Source of the DNA: Cryphonectria parasitica EP155 | Lineage: Eukaryota; Ascomycota; Sordariomycetes; Diaporthales; Cryphonectriaceae | Length of the DNA stretch: 64,000 nucleotides | Direction: 5' to 3' | NCBI RefSeq assembly: GCF_011745365.1 | Contig: NW_024468911.1 | Span: 1,668,759-1,732,758 of the forward strand | Shown: in pieces, positions 22,228-33,079 of the stretch | How the letters are laid out: every line of letters starts with the position of its first letter | Numbering within the stretch: position 1 is the stretch's first letter | Translations under genes and position numbers: made by a program | The notes under the pieces: generated by a model | The model's input: the letters and a program-made list of their open reading frames with translations, nothing else | Databases searched by the model: none | What the model was told of the DNA's origin: nothing

Positions 22228-25100
22228 CGACCGCCTCTCAGTTCACCCCTCGGACGAGGTGCCTGCAAACCAGTCATGCTGCTAACGCTCGGATCGTCGG
22301 CGTGGCTGGTAGCTGGCATCGACAGCAATCCCGAGGCTTCCGCTTCAGCATGTGGTCCAAGTACGTCGACGACGACCTTCAGCGCGAGATACGACGACGA
22401 CAGCGCATCCTGATACATAAATACACCGAACAGGTCAACAGACGGTTGTCATGGGACAAGCATCCTTTCGCCGAGGACGCCCGACACGCCCTAAAGCGCA
22501 TGATCAACACTTACTGGCATCCTCACTGTGCGCGTCCGGGGCCCCGGTCATGGAACGACGCTGAGCGCCATAAGCAGCAAACACCCGAGAACAAGGACGG
22601 CGTGCGTCCTGGCCAAAACATCGAGGATGTCGAGCGCGGGGCCATGGATCATCTGCTATTCGGCCAAGAGAAGGAGGAGCCGTTCCGAGGATCGCACAGC
22701 AGGGGATCGCCGCCGAAAACTAGATCGACAGCTCAGACAGATGACGGCAGGCCCATCGAGCAGGGAGACTTCGTCATCGATCCAATCACGAATCGGAAAG
22801 TTGCAAGAGATCCAAGTCCTAGGAGCACCAAACCTGAAGGAAACATTCCTCTCGATGTCTTGGAACGTTCCCAGTCCCCGCCTACCCGCCACGTCAACTC
22901 CCTATATAATGAAATCTCGGTAGAGAAGACTCGTGAGGACAGAAGCTCTGACATCGGCCCTGGAACAGAAGGTTCCGACATATCCATGGATGCATCAGAC
23001 AGGCCAGATCCCACTGTGCAAAACAGAGGTCCCCTATATGATACGAATACCCTGAAGACTCGATCCAAGCTTTGGAGTGATGCCATTCCACAAGCGACTT
23101 ACAGTTCCAATTTACTTCAGAAGGACAAGCCAGTCATCGTGGACCAGGCTGAGGCTGACAAGCCTGAGGGCTTCTCTAAAGAGAACCTAACGGATGATGA
23201 CTTGCAAAAGTCCAACCCCTTACAGTACCTGGACCCGTACGGGAGACCCGAGTCCGTTGCTGAAGAGCTACATACGCAGCAGCAGCACGATGGTCTTGCC
23301 AGGCCCAAGACAGCGGCGGACAAGGCTCATGAGCAGTTTGAGGATCTCAACCCACCAAGCGAGGATCTCAACAAGTATGAAAGCAAGCCTTGGCTGGCCG
23401 AGGAACTCTCGAAACGTATTGTGGGGGACATCGAACCCAGTCGTCCCGATCAGCACACACCGGTCCCTAGCGAGGTTGGTGCTTCACGAAGTGACGCGAA
23501 GACTCCCTTCAACGTCCTGAATTTGCATTCAGCGGATTGGACCAGTGAGCTTAATGGCAAGCCTTCGAGCTCTACTGAAAGTTCTGCGAAACCCGAGGTC
23601 CATACCAGATACCGGTCCTTCATTGAACAGCTAGAGCCCGACGACTTCACAGAACCAACCGTCGAAGATTTTCGGAGAAAGTATGGCCAGACTGAACTGA
23701 AGCAGTACACCCCGCCGAAAGATCTAGAATCCGACGGAAACCCCGACGTGGACACGGCAGGTGGAAAGGGCAACGACGTCTCGGAACGAATGGCCTCCAC
23801 AGAGATGGACAGCACTGATGAGTCGGGCCACGAAATCACGTGCAAGACAATACAGTCTAAGAAAGGTCCAGGCATCGATGTGATGGAATCGCTGATGGAA
23901 CAGCATGGGCGAATGTCAGATGCTGAGGACAGAGAGGCAACCCTTGCTGTCAAATCTGCAAGAGCCAAGAATCAACATGGCAGCGCGTCGGCAACCAAGG
24001 TGACGGGCTCCTTTGTTCGTGACTTTCCCGAGGAGTTTGAAAAGTCTTGGACGCAGACACTTTCTTCAGTGCCTACTGAGCGCACAGAGTCGGATTTGAG
24101 TAATGCTCAGGTTCACAGCGAGAACATGGACGGTGGCTTAGAGGGTGCATTTGGCCGTCCTTCGCCCTCCAAGATTCAGCCCGCTCTAGACCGACAGGTT
24201 CATCGGAATCCAGTGATCAATCATCATGATCTCCAGTCCAAGGGTTCCCAAGGTCTTGAGATCCCAGTTGTTGAGTGTAGCAGTGACGCCACTCCGTCGC
24301 TGCCCGAGAAATATGGGAACTCGCCCGCTGCTAGCCAAGACCTTCCGGAGGAGGCCGCATCCTCCATGGTCAAAGAGCCAGCCGCCCCGTCTCAGGACAT
24401 CAGCTCCGGCTCAACGGATGGGCCTTCACTGTACAAGATTCTGGCGTATGACCCAACCATGCAGAAAGTCAACATGGCCGAGACCACGTCGCTGGTACCG
24501 GACTTTACATCTGCCTTGTCGCCAGCCGATGCACTTCTTCGCCTTTCAAATCCTACAAAGTTCTTGCCACACTTTGCCGCTCTTGAGGCACAGGGATTTG
24601 AGATCGTCTCAGGGAGTGGGGACGTGCTCATCTTCCGCAAGGTGCGCCCGTCAACGACTAAGCAGACAGAAGACAGCCTTGCAGAAAATAAGACGGGGTT
24701 ATCGTCTGTGGAGGCCCAGCCTCAGCCTACCTCGACACCCATCAACCCGATCGACATGACAGGTCGACCCAGAGTCGTGTCACCGGCTAGCGCCAACTTT
24801 GCCTCTCCTACGGGGTATGTCAATTACGAAAACTTGGCCGGCAATGAAGCCAGTAAGCTTCCTCCTCCGCCGCCGCCATCATCACCCCGGATCAAATACA
24901 ACATCAATCTCCGGCGTGAGGAGCCTGTATACAGTGGCCCCAAGCATGCGGCGACTGATGGCCAGAAAAAAAAGAGCAGCTTGGGCAAAAGATTGCTTGT
25001 GGGTGGTGTTTGGGTGGCTGGTATCAGCTACGGTCTTGGCGTTGTGTCCGAGTATTTCACGACCGGTGGCATAGACGGCACGGGGCCTCATGGATTTTAA
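22221..25100 (+). CDS. conserved mitochondrial-type membrane protein of filamentous ascomycetes
   Basis: Single exon, 959 aa. The first 45 residues are rich in Arg, Ser and Thr and poor in acids (MLTTASQFTPRTRCLQTS.., QQSRGFRF), a good mitochondrial presequence. A basic conserved block follows (DDLQREIRRRQRILIHKY, residues 51-68). Residues about 120-720 are polar, acidic and probably disordered. A compact conserved segment lies at about residues 735-810 (SLYKILAYDPTMQKVNMAET then PHFAALEAQGFEIVSGSGDVLIFRKV). Near the C-terminus, GKRLLVGGVWVAGISYGLGVVSEYF is a likely transmembrane helix after a Lys-rich stretch. Similar fungal proteins are annotated only as serine/threonine-rich proteins. The likely location is the mitochondrial inner membrane; the role is unknown. 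Confidence 0.8.
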   Translation: MLTTASQFTPRTRCLQTSHAANARIVGVAGSWHRQQSRGFRFSMWSKYVDDDLQREIRRRQRILIHKYTEQVNRRLSWDKHPFAEDARHALKRMINTYWHPHCARPGPRSWNDAERHKQQTPENKDGVRPGQNIEDVERGAMDHLLFGQEKEEPFRGSHSRGSPPKTRSTAQTDDGRPIEQGDFVIDPITNRKVARDPSPRSTKPEGNIPLDVLERSQSPPTRHVNSLYNEISVEKTREDRSSDIGPGTEGSDISMDASDRPDPTVQNRGPLYDTNTLKTRSKLWSDAIPQATYSSNLLQKDKPVIVDQAEADKPEGFSKENLTDDDLQKSNPLQYLDPYGRPESVAEELHTQQQHDGLARPKTAADKAHEQFEDLNPPSEDLNKYESKPWLAEELSKRIVGDIEPSRPDQHTPVPSEVGASRSDAKTPFNVLNLHSADWTSELNGKPSSSTESSAKPEVHTRYRSFIEQLEPDDFTEPTVEDFRRKYGQTELKQYTPPKDLESDGNPDVDTAGGKGNDVSERMASTEMDSTDESGHEITCKTIQSKKGPGIDVMESLMEQHGRMSDAEDREATLAVKSARAKNQHGSASATKVTGSFVRDFPEEFEKSWTQTLSSVPTERTESDLSNAQVHSENMDGGLEGAFGRPSPSKIQPALDRQVHRNPVINHHDLQSKGSQGLEIPVVECSSDATPSLPEKYGNSPAASQDLPEEAASSMVKEPAAPSQDISSGSTDGPSLYKILAYDPTMQKVNMAETTSLVPDFTSALSPADALLRLSNPTKFLPHFAALEAQGFEIVSGSGDVLIFRKVRPSTTKQTEDSLAENKTGLSSVEAQPQPTSTPINPIDMTGRPRVVSPASANFASPTGYVNYENLAGNEASKLPPPPPPSSPRIKYNINLRREEPVYSGPKHAATDGQKKKSSLGKRLLVGGVWVAGISYGLGVVSEYFTTGGIDGTGPHGF

Positions 25101-25997
25101 GCTGCTTTGCTTCATCCAGAGGCAAGCCTGTTCTGGTTCTCGATTGACCCAAGAGTCAACTTCTTTCACAGGCGAGACTGTTCCGCAGTACGAGAGACTG
25201 ACAGAATTTCACTACTCACGAAGGAGGCAACCGACGAAATCATTTCTGCAAATTACGAAACGCTGTACAAGTATCAACAATGGGAAACCTCTACTCCTTG
25301 ACGGAAAGGAGTTTTGGGAGGAGGGGATTAGGCGTTCTGGACTTGAGAATTGCGCGTGACAGCTACCTAGCTCGTCTAGGGTGCTTGCGAAGGACACACC
25401 GGCGAAGATCTCAACTCTGACACATCTTCCCAACTTTCTTTTCTGCGACGGCAGCGCTATATACCAAGCATGATCACATGTACCGGAGCTGGCGTAGGAT
25501 AGCACAGGGTAGTGTACAGACTAAGGCGGACCATCTCAATTCAATTTATGAATTCTTCAAAACTGTGGCAAACGCAACCCGTCCGAACATTAAATGAGCG
25601 GTGCTGTATCTCAAACCATGATGCGCCATGCAATCTGGGGTCCATGTTAAACTTTTACCACCACGCCACTGTACAAGAGTAGACCCTGACCGAACTCAGC
25701 TCAAAACTCCATTTCTCTTTGATGATGTGGCAACAATAGGTGAGGTGAATAAACCATCCAAAGCTATGCTTTTCAGGTGTGCAATGCCGATTCTCGGCCT
25801 GTGCGTCGTACGAGCAGGAGCAGAGACCATTCACCTGGCCTCCAACGACAGATCGGCCACGTCCGATTCACGACCTCACGTAACATCACACCAAGAAGCA
25901 CAAAAGCAACTGTCATTTCCACCGAACCTTGCGATTTGCTCCCTGCTCCCTTCTCCGTCCTGATTCTCGAGAGAGAATGGAGGAAAGAAAAAAAAGC
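25101..25997. other. intergenic region between convergent genes
   Basis: No gene supported; short frames only. Confidence 0.5.
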
Positions 25998-26306
25998 CTA
26001 GGCCGGCGCCCCCTTCTCACTGAACCCTGAAGCATCACCCGCCCCAGGCGCAACCCGGGCCGAGAGCGTGCCGCTGGCGGCCATCATGGCGTGCTTGTGG
26101 TCCTCGCGGTCGAAAGAGAAGGTCCGCTGGGGGCGGGGCGCGGAGCCAGATGACGAACTGGGCGGGTGCCATTCTGAGGTGCGGCGCATGGCCTCGGCGG
26201 CGGACTTCTCTGTGGTGGGGGACACGGGGGCGGCGAGGCGGGCGGCGAGGTCAGCGTCAGGGCTGGTGTTGATGGAGGGGTTCTGCTGGTGCTGCGTGGC
26301 GGACAT
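25998..26306 (-). CDS. small disordered fungal protein (102 aa)
   Basis: Starts at the ATG at 26306 (MSATQHQQNPSINTSPDADL). The frame is open for 87 codons upstream, but that stretch is Pro/Thr/His-rich leader-like sequence over a CA/GT repeat, so the inner Met is preferred. Recognisable conserved motifs are MRRTSEWHPPSSSS, RPQRTFSFDREDHKHAM and a C-terminal GFSEKG. Small proteins with this RRxSxW..RxxSxxxEDHKH..GFSE pattern recur in filamentous ascomycetes without a known role (memory, not checked). There is no signal peptide or membrane segment; it is probably a soluble, largely unstructured, stress- or development-linked protein, but that is a guess. Confidence 0.65.
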   Translation of the reverse strand: MSATQHQQNPSINTSPDADLAARLAAPVSPTTEKSAAEAMRRTSEWHPPSSSSGSAPRPQRTFSFDREDHKHAMMAASGTLSARVAPGAGDASGFSEKGAPA

Positions 26307-27189
26307 GGTGTTGGTTGGACCAGCTGGTGGCGGTGGTGGTGAGGTGGTTGTGGCAATAGGAGTGCGTGTGTGGAAGGGTAGGGAGGAGTGTGCGGACGCC
26401 AGTTTGTATGTGTGTGTGTGTGTGTAGTCGGGAATCGTGATGCTGTGATAGGAGGGGGAGGATTGATGTGTGGAAGAAATGACCTCAGAGTTTCTGCTTG
26501 GTTTTATGCTCTTTTCGTAGGTTAATATAGATAGCCTGGTTTTCCTGAGATGAGTTTGGTTGATCACCTGAAGGAGGCAAGGTTTGGGGAAGAAGGAATC
26601 ATTGACAACAACGCAAGCTCATGCCACAACCTCAAAGCTACCTCACCACCTCACCAAGCTCACTACAACTAACACCACCAGCACCCTGGCAACGTGCAGG
26701 ATGGGATCATTTAGTGCTGCAGCTTGCCACCAGCCAGCCGCCAATCCCGCTGCTGGACCCTGAACAGCATGAAAGAAGGGCTGCCCAGGGATGACCTGTC
26801 ACCCTATCAAAGCACCTGCGGCAGTGGCAATGAGGTCATGTGTGCTGCGGGGTAGCTAGCTAGCTGTTTGCCTCCTATGGGCAGCAGTCACACCTGCTAT
26901 AACACTCGGGTCGAGCTGATGCGACTTGCTGCATCCTTCCCATAGTACGCACAAGATTTTTGCTGCTACTGCTTGCCAGTTAGCCAAGTCCCTTAGGGTG
27001 AGAATCAACATGTTCTCATCAGGCAATGTACTTCCTGACCTTCTCCTGTGCCCCTGCAGCCCTGGATAGTACTCACAAATACCGTTTTCCAATCTTCCGT
27101 TTTCCAGTCTTACATGCACAGCACAATACGGTTGCATGCTCAATTCTCATTATGAGCACTCAGTAATAGCTCGCTGCAACGCACTGGCT
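26307..27189. other. intergenic region upstream of the small protein and tRNA
   Basis: It contains the leader of the small protein gene with a CA/GT tract (26405-26426). No gene is supported. Confidence 0.5.
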
Positions 27190-27289
27190 GGTCCCGTAGC
27201 TCAGCTGGTTAGAGCGTCGTACTAATATTTCCTCAATTGAGGAAATATCTGTGATGCGAAGGTCGCGAGTTCGATCCTCTCCGGGACCA
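27190..27289 (+). tRNA. tRNA-Ile(AAU) with intron
   Basis: The acceptor stem GGTCCCG (27190-27196) pairs with CGGGACC (27282-27288), with discriminator A at 27289. The D arm is GCTC..GAGC. The anticodon stem TCGTA pairs with TGCGA, giving loop CTAATA + A with anticodon AAT after removing a 26-base intron just 3' of the anticodon, as usual for nuclear tRNAs. The T loop is TTCGATC; its stem (GCGAG/CTCTC) has one C-U mismatch. A T-rich pol III terminator follows from 27290. The intron forms a perfect inverted repeat with the loop bases. The mismatch leaves a small chance that this is a decayed copy. Confidence 0.9.
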
Positions 27290-27300
27290 TTTTCCTTTTT
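27290..27300 (+). terminator. pol III terminator after tRNA-Ile
   Basis: TTTTCCTTTTT directly follows the discriminator base, the usual T-run stop for RNA polymerase III. Confidence 0.8.
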
Positions 27301-27707
27301 CGTTATTTTTCCCTCTTTTGGGACCAATCTCTCTTTTGGTCTCTTGTCTTCTCTTTCTCTTTTTTTCCTTCCTTTTCTTTCCTTTCCCTCTCCTCTCTCT
27401 CTTACGTCTAGCAGTGCGATATCAGATATAGACACTAGGAGATCGGCTGTTCTTCTATCTCTTGTTTCCTGTTTTTCGACATCATCATAGAGTGAGGGCA
27501 GAGAAGAGGAAATTGGAAACGGGAAACAGAGAATTCTTAAGAGGGGTCAAGATGCCAACCAAGTACCTTGCAAGGGTTTTTGATGTACCTTCTCTCATCA
27601 AAAGACTCCACTTCAAAGTATTCCCCCTTCCGTCTCATGAGTATTGAACTAGCTTTCATTTGCCACAGGCCACTCTAGACTGCGACGCGTGCGCGACGAC
27701 GTGGGAC
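27301..27707. other. pyrimidine-rich spacer
   Basis: 27290-27405 is almost entirely C and T on the plus strand, then ordinary sequence. No gene is seen. Confidence 0.5.
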
Positions 27708-28213
27708 CTACGTCTGAATGTCACCCATCGCCAGGTCCCATTTCCACTCTGCCAGCTTCACCCTGCCCTTGCCGGCCTTTTCGCTGTCGTAGTCTTGGCC
27801 CATGAATCCCCGCTCGAGCTTTCTTTCCATGTCGAGCCCCCTCCACGACCGATTCAGGTGGACGACCACGGAGCGCAGCTGCCCGTGAGCTGAAGATGCG
27901 AGGGACCGCAGGGCGCGCAGTACGCTTACTGTGCGGTCATATTCATGCTCGTTTGGTCGGATGATGAACCTGTTGGACGAAAAGAAAAGGCAGGATGCCT
28001 CGGCACCGATGGCGCGCGATACATTGAAATAGGACGAAAACGGATCCCAAGTTGGTGAATGTCTTGTTTTTCTAGACGTGTGTGACAGTGTATTCATCCA
28101 GTATGTTGAAAGAGATTCTCTGGGACAGGATGTCGATGTCTGTGCTGCTTACCAGGCTGGCTGCGTTGTATATCCGCTGCCGGATATCGCGAGGAAGCTC
28201 GAGGATATTCATG
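27708..28213 (-). pseudogene. relic of a fungal F-box-like/DUF protein
   Basis: From the ATG at 28213 one frame reads MNILELPRDIRQRIYNAASL, the classical F-box-like opening of many fungal proteins, then stops at about 28076. The next frame (-1 relative) carries FNVSRAIGAEASCLFFSSNRFIIRP and then LRALRSLASSAHGQLRSVVV, which match the expected continuation of the same family. No splice pair restores phase, so a frameshift separates the two parts. The product also ends early at 27708, where full-length relatives go on for 150 or more residues. I read it as a degraded copy. Confidence 0.6.
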
Positions 28214-28955
28214 GTGTCTGAGCGCTGAAGTTGACGAGAACAGAGAGAGATACTCCCCAGGTGGCATCGAGTTCTGCCGATCCGTCTTTTTTTTTTTTTT
28301 TTGGCGCCTCGCAGGCGTACGAGGTAAGATCGTGATCGACCCGCTCTCTTGTCGTTACGTGCTTGATGTTTTTGGTCTTACAAGCTGGGAGGCGAAGGAG
28401 TAAAAGTCCTTTGATGACCAGAGGCGCGCGGCGCGTGTGTGCTTATGGACGAGCCAGCTGCTAGGGATACTTCTGACTAAGACGCTGGAGGGAAACACGA
28501 TTTCGTTCCAGAGTACTTACAGGTGAGACCTGCTCCCAACTTTATCTAGCAATTTCAACATTGTTAAGGGCTCTCTTGACAAGAAGCGTAGCACTTCCGC
28601 TGAAGGCTTTTCTGCACGTCCGAAAGTAGCAAATGCTGGCTTCAGAGCTTCGAGCAACAGTTTGGTTTATTTTGAGCTCGAGCGGGACTGGCCTCTTTGG
28701 TTCCAATAGCGATGGTTCCGGAGCAGGATCAAGGACGGTTCAGCAGGCCATCAACGGCCACGCCACGCCGCCTGTTCTGTCGTTGGCTGCTACCTGCGTA
28801 ATTAGGTGCGCACCGAGAGCGTGTCTGTCGCAGATGGCCCTCGCAAGAGAACGTAAGCCATGGATTTGTGACCAACACCATGGAATTCTGCGGGGATGGT
28901 TGGCGAGAAAATCACATAAAAGGGTTGCATCGTCATGCCACATGAAGGCGGTTGA
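28214..28955. other. intergenic region with a T16 tract
   Basis: A run of about 16 T lies at 28287-28302. No gene is supported. Confidence 0.5.
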
Positions 28956-31038
28956 ATGTGCGAAAGCCAAGAAAGCCAACAATATAGATCACTGAGCACC
29001 TATATCACTATCTTGCACCGAAGTATCATAGCGATCGGCGTCAAGCGGTTCTTCCATTTACTCTTCTACATCGGTCTTTACGATGTTTTTGTTTGCGCCG
29101 CCCCTGGGCTGGTGACGTCCGAGCTCGTGGAAATGATTAGTTGGGGTTCCAACACAGGTCGACTAACATGGTATTTCAATACGGACCGCACCGACAACCC
29201 TCTTGTCAATTTCAATCAACTCATTGGAATTGCAAATGCACACTGGAATTGGGACATAAGATAGAAGAATTCCCGCTCAGATCAAGGCACTTGCCTCGTG
29301 GCGTCCCTGTGGGATCTTACGAGTAAGACTGTCTTCTTCTCAACAGTCCCGAGGGGCGATCTCAAACTCTAGATGTACAACGAGGGGTCTACTGTCGCGC
29401 CGGCGTGGTGGGGTCAGGTGAAATCGATGACACTCAAGGACTACTGGTATGCCGAGAATGGTTGCTACTTCAATTATGAGCGCGCATACAAGGCCCAGGT
29501 GAACAACGGGATCTACAACACGTACAGCGGCACCGATACGGCGGGAAGGCTGATCAATCTTTGCGGCTCTACCAATGAGAAACGGGATCCATCCTGTATG
29601 GACGTGGCAGACGCTCTTGGAGTGTGGTACTATGGAAAGAGAAGTGCGGCCATTCTGGCGCAGCTGGCTCCGGACCAGGACGACCCTTCAATGTATGATG
29701 ATCCAGAGCTCGAAGCCATGATTCAGGAGGGGTGTTTTGACAACCCAGCCCAAAGAGTCATGCATATCCAGGGTGACAGCAAGGCGCGGCGTTCTGACAG
29801 TGGATCTTCGGTCTCGTCAACAACTTCGAACTCGTCGTCAACTTCTTACTCGTCGGTAGCTTGCCCTGTCTCTTCTGCCCTGGTGCTGCCTTCGACGTCC
29901 CCAGCTGTCTCCATCACCCTGTCCTACCTTTCTCAATTTACCGGCACCTCCACCGCTACGGAACCAACCACCCTATCGTCAACAGACACGTCGTCTTCTT
30001 CAGCGGCCCCCGCGGTCACTGGCTTCCGCTGCTCGATGCAGGAACCCGATCCAAGCGAGGGCGAGCCCAGTGCCCTCTGTGTCTGTGAAGACGCAAAAAC
30101 CACGATATCCGCCCCCTTGCTCAAAGTTCCCTCGTCAGCGCTGACGTCTACTCGCAAAGCTGTGAGTACAGTACACGGCCATCTGCCACGGAAACCAATG
30201 ATCTCAGCGGCCTCACGACGAATATCAAGATGTGTCAGATCTGCACGCCGTATGCCATCAATGGGGACAACTGCCAGACCATCTCGGGCTGCACTCAACA
30301 ACTCGCAGCAGCCACCATGATCATGGGCAGCAAGCCAGTCCACGTCGGAATCCTGACAGGCAAGGATCTCTACACATCCGTCTCCGATGCTCTGGTTTCC
30401 CTCTGCCCGACACCTTCTCAGACCAAGTCAGCCACCCAATGCGACGAGACTGGGTCGGCATCGATCCGTGGGATCGATTATGTTGTTGACGGGTCGCTGG
30501 GGACAGGCTCGCTCGAGGTTCAGGTCCCCACAAGCAGCTATAATGACTCGAAAATTCTTTAGGCCATGATCGATTCGATTGCAACGTCTATCCGGAATAG
30601 TGCAAGCTCGGCGTCTGGAAATAATTGCTTTACAGTTGAATACACGGTCGATGAACTGAAGCGCGGCCTTACATTCCGCGATCTATCCCAGGCTGCTCTA
30701 GAATATGTCGGCCTGGGTGAGTTTGTCCGTAGGGACCACGCTTATTCCATTCAAGAGTCTATGGAGATGTGCAACGGAGCATGGTTCCATACTGCCGAGT
30801 ACTACGATCCGTTTTGGAGGACTGCGCCCAAGAGGGGCGCGACGGACTTATCAACGCTGAGGTGACGTTTCACACCTCCAACAGTGACAATTTCGTTTGC
30901 GATTTCTTAGATGCCCTTGTGGATGACTTGGCCGTGGTAGCACCAGAGTTCGTCGCTGAAGATTTTGAGCTGGAAGAGGGCATCAATGCCCTGTGTTGTA
31001 TTGAAGATGGATCCTGCAGTATGGGTAACACGGGTTGA
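28956..31038 (+). pseudogene. decayed large secreted protein gene, C-terminal region of chitinase/killer-toxin-like type
   Basis: Coding-like sequence continues over 2 kb but is broken five times: in-frame TAG at 29262 and 29370, a frame change at the A5 run 30095-30099, TAG at 30560, and a frame change at the T4 run 30812-30815. The readable parts are WWGQVKSMTLKDYWYAENGC, APDQDDPSMYDDPELEAM and EEGCFDN-like text (actual QEGCFDNPAQRVMH), a Ser/Thr linker (29800-30010), then MCQICTPYAINGDNC, RGIDYVVDGSLGTGSLEVQ and FVCDFLDALVDDLAVVAPEF. These resemble, from memory, the C-terminal part of large fungal GH18 subgroup C/killer-toxin-like secreted proteins; no catalytic GH18 motif is present. At least two of the breaks fall in homopolymers, so assembly error is an alternative for those. 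Confidence 0.7.
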
Positions 31039-32921
31039 AGCACCTGCTGGCTAGGTCTTCGATTTTGTCTAAAACATTGATTGGTTCATGTATTTGGTGG
31101 TTTCTTTTTCCTGGTTTTTTTTTTCCTGTTGTCAAATGAATTATTTTGCCCCATATTATTCCCAATGTGTTGTGTTTCTTTTTTTCTTCTTTTTTTTCTG
31201 CCTCTTTCTTTTCAGCTTTATACCATTTGAGATCTCAACACCTGATCCAAATCACTTTGAAAGCTTCTAGAATGGATCCGTCTACAAATTGCCAACAGCA
31301 TTAAAGTGCTTTTTCTACCTGGGTAAGTAGGGAAAGAGGAAGAAAAGCAAAGAGATCACTGGAGCCATCTAATACATGATACAACACAAAAACGATTGCT
31401 GCCTTAGTAAAAGCTGCTGCGAGGCATGAGATTCTCTCTCAAACCACTCTCAGCATGATGAACCATGAACAAGGTGAGAATATGTCTGACAAGTTTAAGA
31501 CGCTCCCTGTGGTGTGTGAAAAGCAATTTCAGACCGCATACTCCGGCCGGGAGCACTACCTAGGTAAGTTACGCTTCCACGTCAGCAATCCTGTGTATCC
31601 AATTCCTTATCAAAACTGATTCATTTGTGAAGATGCTCAGCTGCTTTGCCCACCCTTGACCCGATTTTCTGATGAGTGCCCTTATCAAATCATGAGACCC
31701 ATCGGCCCATCTTGCCCATTTTGCAAGTCACAATAAGCCCTCAGAGACATTCGTGCCTGGCTCTTGTAGAAAGTTGGGCCCCAAACAGGTTGTGTTGGTT
31801 GATATGTTTTCTTTTGATTCTACCCTACTGTCTTGCACTCCTCATCGCAATCACAAGCCACTCGAACGCATGGCAAAACAAATGACACATTATCCGTCAC
31901 ATCTGCCGCGAGTCTTATAGTTATAAATATCACTGATATAGAGGACTCCGTGAACTCCTCCTTTTCCTTCATTCAGCCCGCTGACAAAATTTTGAATATT
32001 TTTCGCCAGAACAACCTGCCTGGCGACGACAAATTGGTCATTGAATAAAGGCATAGATTGAGGCAACGGAGTAGGCGCTCACTGCGCATGCCGTAAGCAG
32101 CCGAGGACTTCCCAATCCAACGCTATATACTTTCGGCCAAGATTCAAGGCTTGTATTGCCCGCTGTTGTAGCCTGACGGTGCAATCAAATATCGTGATGG
32201 GGGCCTACTTATTGGGCCAGCCTATGAGTAGCGTCCAATAGGCATTATAGTCATGGTATTGATCCAAGCGACTTCGTATAAGGCTAGTAGCTACCTAGGA
32301 TGCTGGCAAAAACTTTTGAGTTCGAGCAGCTGTTGATATGCTTCCTACTTGGAACATTAATGAGTATCTGAAACTTGATACTTGCTGATGGAGCAAAGTA
32401 CGCCTTTCTTTCCTCGAGTTACGAGCAAGTCCGTGAGCTCGATGAAAAAAACAAATATTTCGGTCTCCTGGAGGCAGTGTAGGACCAGGAGCGCCAGGAA
32501 GCCGATCATAACGAAGCATAGTGACCACCTTAGAGATAAAAAATTGCAACTTGGACAGCAACCGTCGACTCGTTCGAGCCGAAGCAATTACTGCCCCTGG
32601 GCCAATCCAGTGGAAACAACCCGCAAGCGAATTGAGACCAAGGATTAGCAACAGCAATAGAGATCAGCTCGACCGCACCAGCAAGCCAGTGCAGACGGCC
32701 AATCAAACAGAAGCAGGAAGAAAAAAAAAAGAAGTAAAGAGAAAACGGGAACTAACCTGGGAGGCGAAAGAGCTATAAAGGAGAGACTGCGCATGGGCCT
32801 CTACCTGCATTGCACTTGCCTGTTGTCTACGTTTACGGCGCATATCATACTATTTGGAAAGAGCGAGTTTCTGGACGGGTTGCCAAGCGAAACATGTTGC
32901 ACTGCCAGTTGGCCATCGCAT

Positions 32922-33079
32922 CTCGACTGTACAGGAAGGTGCAAATGCTGCACGCCATTCTCAAACTCGCAACTGCTTCTCGAAGAATGCAATGAAAGCA
33001 AGCGCGTCCCGACCGTACAGGGAGGTTCAATTGCTGCATGTCGTTCTCAAGCTCGCGACAGCCTTTGGGAGACTGCAAA
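32922..33079. repeat. diverged tandem duplication, period about 86 bp
   Basis: Two copies of about 72 bases (32922-32992 and 33008-33079) share the order GTACAGG, AGGT.CAA.TGCTGCA, TTCTCAA.CTCGC and AGA.TGCAA. In one frame both read a similar peptide (SRLYRKVQMLHAILKLATA and SRPYREVQLLHVVLKLATA), so they may be a decayed repeat protein or a mobile-element remnant. Confidence 0.6.
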
